A DNA stretch of 9,075 nucleotides from Chloroflexi bacterium RBG_16_48_8 (GTDB lineage: Bacteria > Chloroflexota > Anaerolineae > Anaerolineales > E44-bin32). Below the pieces are notes generated by a model. That model did no database searches. It was not told where the DNA came from and worked only from the letters and a program-made list of their open reading frames with translations. Of the stretch, positions 1 through 6,180 are shown piece after piece (position 1 is the first letter of the stretch; each line of letters starts with the position of its first letter). The stretch lies in the NCBI GenBank assembly GCA_001795115.1, contig MGNI01000214.1:1741-10815 (forward strand). The letters run 5' to 3'. The translations under genes were made by a program, and so were the position numbers.

Positions 1-247
1 CCGAGATTTGCTCATTTACGACATGCATTTCATCAATGCTAGGCTGCCTTTGGGCTTGATCCTTCATCCTGCCGATCTCTTTGGAGGTCTCTCGACGTTT
101 ATGACGCAGCGCTTCCAATTCCTGCAGAACATCACGGCGCTGCATATCCAATGCAAGAATCTCATCCACTGGAGCCTCTGCCTGGAGTCGTACTAAGGCA
201 TCCTTTACCTTATCGGGATGTTCTCGGATGTACTTCAGATCAATCAT
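1..247 (-). CDS. serS: Seryl-tRNA synthetase, N-terminal part (cut by window edge)
   Basis: Seryl-tRNA synthetase charges tRNA-Ser with serine in the cytoplasm. Reading the minus strand from the ATG at 247 gives 82 codons that run off the left edge. The protein begins MIDLKYIREHPDKVKDAL, the typical SerRS opening (M-D-L-K-x-I-R-x-x-P-x-x-V), followed by VDEILALDMQRRDVLQELE and LRHKRRETSKEIG. These are the first strands of the long antiparallel coiled-coil arm that grips the long variable arm of tRNA-Ser. The start is supported by a GGGAGAG ribosome-binding site at 253-259, five bases upstream, and by a T-box leader matched to serine. The catalytic class II core lies outside the window. Identification is by sequence pattern only, but the match over the arm is strong. 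Confidence 0.93.
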   Translation of the reverse strand, partial: MIDLKYIREHPDKVKDALVRLQAEAPVDEILALDMQRRDVLQELEALRHKRRETSKEIGRMKDQAQRQPSIDEMHVVNEQIS

Positions 248-261
248 GGCAACTCTCCCAT

Positions 262-480
262 ACGAAAATACGCCCCCTTATCTGCAGGACGAGGGGACCT
301 CGTGGTGCCACCTGCTTTCACCACCGATGCAGGGAGGCGAATCGACAGTCTCAAAGCGCTATAACGGGCGAACCCGGTTCCCTTATGCCCTACACGGACT
401 CTCTGGGAGCGATGGATTCCTGATGGAACCGGTGGAGAGGATTCCTCCACTTCTAACACCGCCTCGCAGCATGTAGCGAC
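262..480 (-). promoter_or_regulatory. T-box leader controlling serS
   Basis: T-box leaders bind a specific tRNA and sense whether it is charged. When it is uncharged they hold an antiterminator open so that the downstream synthetase is expressed. On the minus strand, 315-284 forms the hallmark antiterminator: an outer stem GCAGG/CCTGC, a 7-nt bulge TGGCACC (310-304), and an inner stem ACGAGG/CCTCGT. The bulge fits the UGGNACC consensus. Its variable base is C, which would pair with G73 of tRNA-Ser, agreeing with the serS gene directly downstream. Further upstream there is a hairpin with arms at 450-445 and 437-432, an AGAGAG element near 400, and a long-range pair GGAACCGG/CCGGTTCC (425-432 with 374-381). 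I could not place the specifier codon with confidence, so the 5' boundary is approximate. Confidence 0.8.
265..298 (-). terminator. Competing terminator-like hairpin of the serS T-box
   Basis: On the minus strand GTCCCCT (298-292) can pair with AGGGGGC (278-272), giving 7 pairs including one G-U around a 13-nt loop, followed by TATTTT (270-265). The left arm uses bases that otherwise form the inner and 3' strands of the antiterminator, so the two folds exclude each other, as expected of a T-box switch. The U-run is short and interrupted, so termination efficiency is uncertain. A sequestering, translation-level switch is an alternative. Confidence 0.6.
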
Positions 481-560
481 TCTTTGAAGTTGGGAAAAGT
501 TGAGTACTGAACCCCACGCGCATCTTGAAATCTATTCATGCGTACTAAAGTTTTTAGAAG

Positions 561-588
561 TTTAAATCCACTGATCGCTTTGAGTCAA
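561..588 (-). promoter_or_regulatory. Candidate serS promoter
   Basis: Minus-strand TTGACT (588-583) and TTTAAA (566-561) are separated by 16 nt. This is a good -35 with a moderate -10. Transcription would start near 554, giving a leader of about 305 nt before the serS ATG, a normal length for a T-box leader. The call rests on consensus match and position only. Confidence 0.45.
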
Positions 589-1024
589 GCAAGATAGGAC
601 CACGGGGTACATTCCAGTAAGCATTGCGTTTTGCCCTCCTTAGGTGAGGGTTGTGGTTGTGTTCTAGCATCTTACACCCAATGGATGTGTCTCATAATAA
701 ATAGAATTTACCCATTACCATCGGGACATTTCACAGCAGAGAAGAAAATGCATCCTTTGGGAGACGACCACAAAATTAGCTCCAATCCCACACGACCGAA
801 TTCAAATCCTAATCCCACTTCTCTTCCTCATCTGGTACCAGAGGTCCATCATGAGAAAAACCTCTTATACATTGACCTTGAAAGTTGGGACTATACTTAA
901 TTCCAATACTGGCTCGGAGAATTCTCTATGCAAAGGCTCGTACCCGCCAGATAGGATGAAAGAGAACACCAACCCCACAAGTTGATTCAATACGAATAGT
1001 CCCCATACCGGGCTAAGATGACCC
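589..1024. other. Gene-free stretch between serS leader and transporter promoter
   Basis: I see no convincing gene here. Reading frames in this stretch have no family resemblance and no ribosome-binding site. Small symmetric elements are present: CCCTC/GAGGG at 634-638 and 646-650, and a 12-bp perfect palindrome TCTGGTACCAGA at 831-842. None is followed by a T-run or is tied to a recognisable function. No tRNA cloverleaf or known riboswitch core was found by eye. Confidence 0.5.
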
Positions 1025-1048
1025 TCTATGGCTGATCTGTGCCATAGA
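1025..1048. promoter_or_regulatory. Inverted repeat upstream of the transporter promoter, candidate operator
   Basis: TCTATGGC (1025-1032) and GCCATAGA (1041-1048) form a perfect 8+8 bp inverted repeat with an 8-nt centre. It ends 7 bp before the -35 box of the transporter promoter. The two half-sites lie about two helical turns apart (16 bp centre to centre), as for a dimeric regulator, and the upstream position would suit an activator. There is no T-run, so it is not an obvious terminator. The regulator is unknown. Confidence 0.5.
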
Positions 1049-1055
1049 ACAATGG

Positions 1056-1084
1056 TTGACGATAACTCATACAGATAATACAAT
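1056..1084 (+). promoter_or_regulatory. Housekeeping-type promoter of the transporter operon
   Basis: TTGACG (1056-1061) and TACAAT (1079-1084) are separated by exactly 17 nt, each one mismatch from the sigma-70 consensus. Transcription would start near 1091, leaving a leader of about 160 nt before the binding-protein gene. This leader contains ATGAAATC (1125-1132), which can pair with GATTTCAT (1160-1167), and a strong but apparently unused Shine-Dalgarno-like sequence at 1182-1191. Confidence 0.65.
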
Positions 1085-1238
1085 CTAACTAGCCGGAGAG
1101 TTTGCTTGTTTTCATTCCCAATCCATGAAATCTGAAGTAACGACCTACAAACCATTCTGGATTTCATTGAAGATAAGCCACAAGGAGGTGACCAGACCAA
1201 CAACTTTACTATTTATACACAATTCCGTAATTCAACAT

Positions 1239-1244
1239 AGGAGG
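1239..1244 (+). promoter_or_regulatory. Ribosome-binding site deciding the GTG start of the binding protein
   Basis: A perfect AGGAGG lies 8 nt before GTG at 1253. It supports this non-ATG start, because the next ATG candidate inside the gene (M12) would remove the positive residue and much of the signal peptide. Confidence 0.8.
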
Positions 1245-1252
1245 AGAAGATC

Positions 1253-2809
1253 GTGAAACAAAGCTTTTTATTTCTAACGTTGAGTATGTTAATCATTACC
1301 AGCATCTCATTAAGTGCCTGTGCCGGGCCAGGAGCAACCGAGGAACCACAAGAACCATTGATCGTCGGAACAACGGATAGCTGGTCATCCTTCGAATCGG
1401 CCTGGGTCTACAGCTTCCATGATTGGGAACTTTTCCACCAATGTGCTGACGGTCTGCTCAACACTATTCCGGGCTCTGCAGGCGAGGTCGAACTCGCACT
1501 TGCAGAGAGCTATGAGGTGAGTGCAGACGGCAAGGAATACACCTTCAAGCTGCGCGAGGGCGTCACCTTCCCCAATGGTGATGCGTTGAATGCAGATGCG
1601 ATCGTGTTCTCGCTAGAACGCATCGCCCCGATTAACGAGGCGGAGGGTGAGAATGCCGGCTTCCTATACACGGGCTATGTCGAGGGAGTTGAGAAAATCG
1701 ATGATATGACCGTGAAAATCACATTCCTTGATGTATTCCCCTTTGCACCTCAGTTGATCGCAACAAACCCATGGAAGATCCTCAACCCAAAACAGTGGTC
1801 AGCTACAGAGGCCGGCACCGAAAACACCGCTTGCGGCATCGGTCCATATGTCATAACCAGCTTCACCGAGGGAGAGGAAACGATCCTTGAAGTCAATGAA
1901 ACCTACTATGGTGACCCTCCCAAGATGGACAAGATCATTGTGCGCTACTTCGCCGACTCACCCACAATGGCGCTCGCCCTTAAAAACGGTGAGATCGACG
2001 TCGCCTGGAAGAGCTTATCACCTGCCGATCAGGATGCGCTTACTGGCGCCGAGGGCATCAAGACGGAGATCGCCGGTGGAACGGAGATCCGCTACATCGT
2101 CTTCAACGCCCCAACACCCCCCTTTGATGATCCCAATGTCCGACTAGGTTTGGCCAAGCTACTCGATCGAGAACAACTAACCGATCTGGGCTGGCAGGGT
2201 ACCAAGGTCCCATTGTACTCCATGGTTCCACCTGGCTTCCTGGGCTATAAGCCTACCTACGAAGGCACCGAAAATGTCGAGGAGGGCAAGGCACTCCTGG
2301 CTGGAGCAGGCTTCACTGAGGACAATCCCCTGGTGATGGACCTCTGGTACAGCCCAACTCACTACGGGGATACAGAACCTGATATCGCCACAATCATCAA
2401 GGAACAATGGGAAGCAAGCGGCGTCGTGCAGGTCTCACTCCAATTCCTCGAGTGGGCTGCATATCGCGATGCCGGCCGTGCAGGTGAGCTACCTGTATTG
2501 CTTATGGGGTGGTATCCTGACTATCTGGATCCGGATAACTATACGAATGTCTTCGCCCACTCCCCAGCAGCTTGGTCGGGTTCATACTACAGCAACCCTG
2601 AAATGGACGCTTTGCTTGAAGCCCAGGCTTCGGAACTCGACACAGATAAACGCATCGAAATATTGGAAGAAATCCAGGACTTCTGGGTGGAGGAGAGCCC
2701 ATTTGTACCGCTAGCTCAAGGGAAACTCTTCATCGCCTATCGCGACGGTGTATCTGGGGTCGTACTAGACCCAATCGCCAACTTGCACTACTTCCTGCTT
2801 GAGAAGTAG
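1253..2809 (+). CDS. Family 5 ABC transporter substrate-binding lipoprotein (peptide/nickel type)
   Basis: This is the extracytoplasmic receptor of the importer encoded downstream. The 518-residue protein starts with a lipoprotein signal: K2, a hydrophobic stretch and the lipobox LSAC, with Cys23 as the lipidated first residue of the mature protein. The rest fits the SBP_bac_5 (OppA/DppA/NikA) family. It has an N-terminal VGTTDSW strand, the family block YTFKLREGVTFPNGDALNADAIVFS-type segment at about 96-120, and late segments LLMGWYPDYLDPDNY and YSNPEMDALLEAQ. Length is normal for the family. The GTG start is chosen because AGGAGG (1239-1244) lies 8 nt upstream and the signal peptide begins there. 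Ligand is unknown: peptides are most common in this family, but nickel, heme and sugars occur. Two stem-loops follow the gene, suggesting it is expressed above the permease genes. Confidence 0.93.
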   Translation: MKQSFLFLTLSMLIITSISLSACAGPGATEEPQEPLIVGTTDSWSSFESAWVYSFHDWELFHQCADGLLNTIPGSAGEVELALAESYEVSADGKEYTFKLREGVTFPNGDALNADAIVFSLERIAPINEAEGENAGFLYTGYVEGVEKIDDMTVKITFLDVFPFAPQLIATNPWKILNPKQWSATEAGTENTACGIGPYVITSFTEGEETILEVNETYYGDPPKMDKIIVRYFADSPTMALALKNGEIDVAWKSLSPADQDALTGAEGIKTEIAGGTEIRYIVFNAPTPPFDDPNVRLGLAKLLDREQLTDLGWQGTKVPLYSMVPPGFLGYKPTYEGTENVEEGKALLAGAGFTEDNPLVMDLWYSPTHYGDTEPDIATIIKEQWEASGVVQVSLQFLEWAAYRDAGRAGELPVLLMGWYPDYLDPDNYTNVFAHSPAAWSGSYYSNPEMDALLEAQASELDTDKRIEILEEIQDFWVEESPFVPLAQGKLFIAYRDGVSGVVLDPIANLHYFLLEK

Positions 2810-2829
2810 TCATAAAGGGAACGGGATTT

Positions 2830-2846
2830 GTCTCATCTTCTGAGAC
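2830..2846 (+). other. Small stem-loop after the binding-protein gene
   Basis: GTCTCA/TGAGAC forms a perfect 6-bp stem with a 5-nt loop, 20 nt after the stop codon. It is not followed by a T-run. Together with the larger hairpin next to it, it probably protects the 3' end of the binding-protein message. Confidence 0.5.
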
Positions 2847-2849
2847 GGA

Positions 2850-2892
2850 AAAGGGGACCTGAGCTTGAACTTGTTTTCGCTCGGGTCCCTTT
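2850..2892 (+). terminator. Strong intercistronic stem-loop, partial terminator or mRNA stabiliser
   Basis: The arm at 2850-2864 pairs with 2879-2892 over 14 pairs (one bulged G, one G-T) around a 14-nt loop. The right arm ends CCCTTT, followed by only a weak T-run. In binding-protein transporter operons, hairpins at this place commonly block 3' exonucleases or stop some transcripts, so the binding protein is made in excess over the membrane parts. No promoter for the downstream genes was seen, so read-through seems necessary. Confidence 0.6.
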
Positions 2893-2954
2893 CTCAGAGC
2901 AGGACAAGTTTTTGATAGAATAATGGAATTCGCTCATCAGCTTGGAAGGTCTCC

Positions 2955-3971
2955 ATGTCACCAGGGTTAAGACGATACATCATCGTCCGCACTTTACTGA
3001 CCATACCCATGGTTCTCATCCTGGTCTCACTGGTCTTCATCGTTTTACGTGTAATGCCCGGCGATCCAGCTTTAGCCATTATGCGCGAGGGCGCTTCTGA
3101 GGAGCAACTGGCTGCATTTCGCGCGGCTTTAGGAATGGATCGTCCACTGCACATCCAGTATTTCGATTTCATCAGTGGTGTCCTGCGCTTCGATTTTGGG
3201 GAATCGATGGTACGCCCTATACCAGTGACTCAAGAGATCAAGACTTTCTTCCCAGCCACTGTGGAACTGGCAATTTTCAGTATGATGGTCACGACTGGCG
3301 TCGGAATCTTTTCAGGAGCCTATGCGGCAAAGAACAGGAAGCGTGGTTCCGATTATGCGATTCGTGTGCTCAGCATCATTCTCTATTCATTACCCATTTT
3401 CTGGCTTGGCCTCATGCTGCAGATGACTATTGGTGCCGGATTGGGTTGGCTTCCAGTCTCCGGAAGGCTCAGCCCCGGAATGACTCCCGATCGAGTGATC
3501 ACCGGTTTATACACCATCGACGCCATTCTGACACTAAACCTCGATCTCCTGGTTGATGCTTTAAAACACCTGATATTGCCCTCCATCACATTAGGGCTCG
3601 TCTTGGCCGGTTTCTTTACACGTCTAACACGCGCCACCATGCTGGATGTGTTAGAGCAGGATTTCATCACTGCTGGGAGAGCGAGAGGTCTTCACGAGCG
3701 TGTCCTGGTCTATAAGCATGGCTTGCGGAATGCTTTCATCCCTATTGTCACTCTCTTAGGATTGCAATTCGCCTTATTACTTGCTGGCGCGATTCTGACA
3801 GAAACGACCTTCTCCTGGCCAGGCATGGGTCGGCTCGTCGTCGATCGAATATACGACCGGGATTTCACCACTGTGCAAGGGACCATCTTGTTCTTTGCTC
3901 TACTCGTAGCGGGAGTGAGCCTCATCGTAGATATTCTTTACGGTTTCCTTGATCCAAGGATCAGGTATTAA
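2955..3971 (+). CDS. dppB: ABC transporter permease, DppB/OppB type
   Basis: This is the first membrane channel subunit of the importer, 338 residues, the usual length. It shows the DppB layout: a first membrane helix at about 9-31 directly followed by the LRVMPGDPA motif (31-39), a long external segment, then membrane helices near 101-121, 139-160, 208-224, 263-283 and 309-331. The cytoplasmic coupling (EAA-type) loop is TAGRARGL at 239-246, followed by the conserved HGLRNAFIPIVTLLG. It contacts one of the ATPases. The C-terminus DILYGFLDPRIRY is characteristic of the family. The ATG has GGAAGG at 2944-2949, five bases upstream. The next gene begins 2 nt after the stop. The symbol denotes the family and position, not a proven substrate. 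Confidence 0.93.
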   Translation: MSPGLRRYIIVRTLLTIPMVLILVSLVFIVLRVMPGDPALAIMREGASEEQLAAFRAALGMDRPLHIQYFDFISGVLRFDFGESMVRPIPVTQEIKTFFPATVELAIFSMMVTTGVGIFSGAYAAKNRKRGSDYAIRVLSIILYSLPIFWLGLMLQMTIGAGLGWLPVSGRLSPGMTPDRVITGLYTIDAILTLNLDLLVDALKHLILPSITLGLVLAGFFTRLTRATMLDVLEQDFITAGRARGLHERVLVYKHGLRNAFIPIVTLLGLQFALLLAGAILTETTFSWPGMGRLVVDRIYDRDFTTVQGTILFFALLVAGVSLIVDILYGFLDPRIRY

Positions 3972-3973
3972 GC

Positions 3974-5161
3974 ATGGCGATGACAAATACGGAATTGGCT
4001 CAAAACGGGTCTATCAACCAAATGATTGAGGATGTGGGTTTATTAAGACGCATCTGGCGGGGTCGACTCTGGTATGGTACAGAGTGGTATATTACCGTTT
4101 TTGGCGGTCTAATACTGGTCACGGTTACCATTGTGACACTCCTTGCGCCAATTCTCTCACCCTACGATCCCAACGATTTCGCGGGCAGCCAATTCATTCC
4201 ACCAGGTGGGGGTCCACAAGTGCTTCTGACTCGCTCAGGTGAAAGCAACCGAGTTACAGAATCCTATTTAAACGAACAACTTGTTGGTGTTCAACGCAAT
4301 AAAAATGGGACCAATATCGCCATTGAACTTGAATTGGATTACCTGCGGTATCAAACCCAATCGGAGCAAATTGAGGCATTACAAAATCAGGAAGTTGATT
4401 CGATACTCGTGGATGAGCGTGATCTCGACGCCATCATCGCCGATTTTCCACAACTTGAGATTGCTGCTGATGGCATTGGCCCCAGTTTCACTCTCGGAAC
4501 AGACAATTTAGGACGAGACATTCTCAGCCGACTCATCTGGGGAGCACGCACAGTCCTTGGTGTCGCAATCTTATCCGCGTTACTATCCTCCGTGGTCGGG
4601 ATCAGCCTGGGTCTGATATCTGGTTTTGTATCAGGCCCCTTTGATAGAGTTGCCTCTCTCACAATGGACAGTATCTACTCTTTCCCAGGCTTGCTTTTGG
4701 CGATTGCAATGGCAGCCATGCTTGGTCCCGGATTACTTAATGTGGCTATTGCGATCTCGGTCATTTATATCCCAACGTTTTTCCGTGTCGTCCGGGGTCA
4801 AGTGCTCTCAATAAAAGAGGAGCTCCACGTGGAGGCTGCCCGGAGCCTAGGAGCAAAGCCATTCTCGATTCTCTTCCGCTACATCTTCCCGCTTGTCATT
4901 CCATCTGTCGTCGTCGTGTTTTCACTCAACGTGGCGGATGCAATTCTCACCGAAGCGGGCTTGAGCTTTATCGGTTTGGGACTGCCCCCAGATGTCCCCG
5001 ATTGGGGCTATGACTTGAGCAAAGGCCATTCATTCCTCGTGGCTGGACATTGGTGGATGATCACATTCCCGGGAGTACTGATCACAATCGTCGCTATGGG
5101 TTTCAGCCTTCTCGGTGAAGGGCTAAGTGAGATACTCAACCCACGTTTGGTTAAAAGTTAA
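3974..5161 (+). CDS. dppC: ABC transporter permease, DppC/OppC type, with an enlarged external loop
   Basis: This is the second channel subunit, 395 residues; about 280-310 is usual for the family. An N-terminal cytoplasmic tail leads to membrane helix 1 (about 39-61) and the family motif LAPILSPYDPNDF. The standard TLGTDNLGRDILSRLIWGAR segment follows only at 173-192. The about 90 residues between (80-170) are extra. The remaining helices lie at about 193-216, 236-256, 258-270, 308-326 and 362-380. The coupling loop is EAARSLGAKPFSILFRYIFP (288-307), and FIGLGLPPDVPDWG is also typical. The start codon has only a weak upstream AGG. It lies 2 nt after the dppB stop, so translation is probably coupled; ATG at 3980 is a possible alternative start. 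Part of the extra segment looks like a fragment of a solute-binding fold (see findings). Confidence 0.92.
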   Translation: MAMTNTELAQNGSINQMIEDVGLLRRIWRGRLWYGTEWYITVFGGLILVTVTIVTLLAPILSPYDPNDFAGSQFIPPGGGPQVLLTRSGESNRVTESYLNEQLVGVQRNKNGTNIAIELELDYLRYQTQSEQIEALQNQEVDSILVDERDLDAIIADFPQLEIAADGIGPSFTLGTDNLGRDILSRLIWGARTVLGVAILSALLSSVVGISLGLISGFVSGPFDRVASLTMDSIYSFPGLLLAIAMAAMLGPGLLNVAIAISVIYIPTFFRVVRGQVLSIKEELHVEAARSLGAKPFSILFRYIFPLVIPSVVVVFSLNVADAILTEAGLSFIGLGLPPDVPDWGYDLSKGHSFLVAGHWWMITFPGVLITIVAMGFSLLGEGLSEILNPRLVKS

Positions 5162-5169
5162 GGCGTGTC

Positions 5170-6180
5170 ATGTCAATTAATGAAATCCTTTACAACATAC
5201 AAGATTTGTCTGTTGAATTTCACACACGCGTAGGAATCTTGGGTGCTGTGGATCATGCGTCCTTGGACATCCGCCGAGGAGAGGTCCTCGGCTTGGTGGG
5301 TGAATCCGGCTGTGGGAAGTCAACGCTCGGAAAAGCCTTAATGCGCATGATCGAAGAACCAGGGAAGATAACATCCGGAAAGCTTCTCTTTGATAATATT
5401 GATATCCTGGCCTTGGACGATTCAAGGATGCGTGAATTACGAGGTAGCCGAATAAGCATGGTGTTCCAGGATCCGATGACTTCGCTCAACCCGGTTCAAC
5501 GGGTCGTAGATCATATCACAGAAGCGATCCAGGTTCACCAATCGTATGTCACGGATAAAGAGGCTCGAGCTAGAGCTGCAAATCTTGTGGATAGACTGGG
5601 AATTTCACACGATCGTCTCGACGACTATCCTCACCATCTTTCTGGCGGTATGCGACAAAGAGTGATGATTGGGCTGGCGCTGGCTCTCCGTGCTGACCTG
5701 GTGATCGCTGACGAAGCTACCACATCTCTTGATGTCATTGTTGAAGCCCAATTCCTCGATCTGCTCAGGGAATTACGAAATGAGTTCGATCTTACGATTC
5801 TGCTCATTACCCATAATATGGGTATCGTGGCAGAGTTGGCAGATCGAGTTGCCGTGATGTACGCAGGGCGTTTGGTTGAACTGGCAGAAGTTAACCAATT
5901 ATTCTCCAATCCAAAACACCCCTATACGGAGGGTTTACTTCGAGCTGTCCCCAATATCCAACTTGATGAGGGGGAATTATACAAAATGGCGGGATCACCG
6001 CCAGATCTGGTTCGACCTCCTTCCGGGTGTCGATTTCATCCTCGCTGTCCTAAAGTGATGGAAATATGCTCCCAAGTGGACCCCATTTTCAAATCCATCG
6101 CACCCAACAGGATGGTAAATTGTTGGCTATACCAGGAAGTACCTGATGAAAAGTTGTGGGTGGGGGGTAGCACGCAATGA
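5170..6180 (+). CDS. dppD: ABC transporter ATPase, DppD/OppD type
   Basis: This is one of the two ATPases that power the importer from the cytoplasmic face, 336 residues. Walker A is GESGCGKST (44-52), the Q-loop VFQDP (98-102), and the ABC signature LSGGMRQR (157-164). Walker B is LVIADE (177-182) with catalytic Glu182, the D-loop SLDV (186-189), and the switch His215 in ITHN. The residue after the catalytic Glu is Ala (DEATT), where Pro is usual. The C-terminal peptide-transporter extension carries four cysteines (C287, C293, C300, C318; spacing 5-6-17) within GCRFHPRCP. In this family that arrangement has been associated with an iron-sulfur cluster; here this is by analogy. The gene begins 8 nt after dppC and its stop overlaps the dppF start (ATGA). 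Confidence 0.93.
   Translation: MSINEILYNIQDLSVEFHTRVGILGAVDHASLDIRRGEVLGLVGESGCGKSTLGKALMRMIEEPGKITSGKLLFDNIDILALDDSRMRELRGSRISMVFQDPMTSLNPVQRVVDHITEAIQVHQSYVTDKEARARAANLVDRLGISHDRLDDYPHHLSGGMRQRVMIGLALALRADLVIADEATTSLDVIVEAQFLDLLRELRNEFDLTILLITHNMGIVAELADRVAVMYAGRLVELAEVNQLFSNPKHPYTEGLLRAVPNIQLDEGELYKMAGSPPDLVRPPSGCRFHPRCPKVMEICSQVDPIFKSIAPNRMVNCWLYQEVPDEKLWVGGSTQ

Noticed and set aside
565..624. A 20-codon minus-strand frame starting at 624 with AAGGAGG upstream
   Set aside because: It overlaps the candidate serS promoter, is very short, and has no features beyond the ribosome-site match. It was kept only as a curiosity.
784..816. Two copies of AATCCCAC in a short interval
   Set aside because: Two 8-nt direct repeats in an AC-rich stretch are within chance expectation. 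There is no regular spacing and there are no further copies, so this is not a CRISPR or iteron array.
872..897. A promoter-like pair TTGACC and TATACT
   Set aside because: The spacer is only 14 nt, too short for a normal sigma-70 promoter, and a much better pair with 17-nt spacing lies at 1056-1084.
631..900. An 89-codon open frame on the plus strand
   Set aside because: It shows low-complexity Pro/Asn/Ser content, no start signal and no family resemblance, and it is in a region that looks non-coding.
865..1203. A 112-codon open frame on the minus strand in the region before the transporter operon
   Set aside because: It has no ribosome-binding site and no recognisable domain, its composition is unlike the neighbouring genes, and it lies across the strong plus-strand promoter and its inverted repeat.
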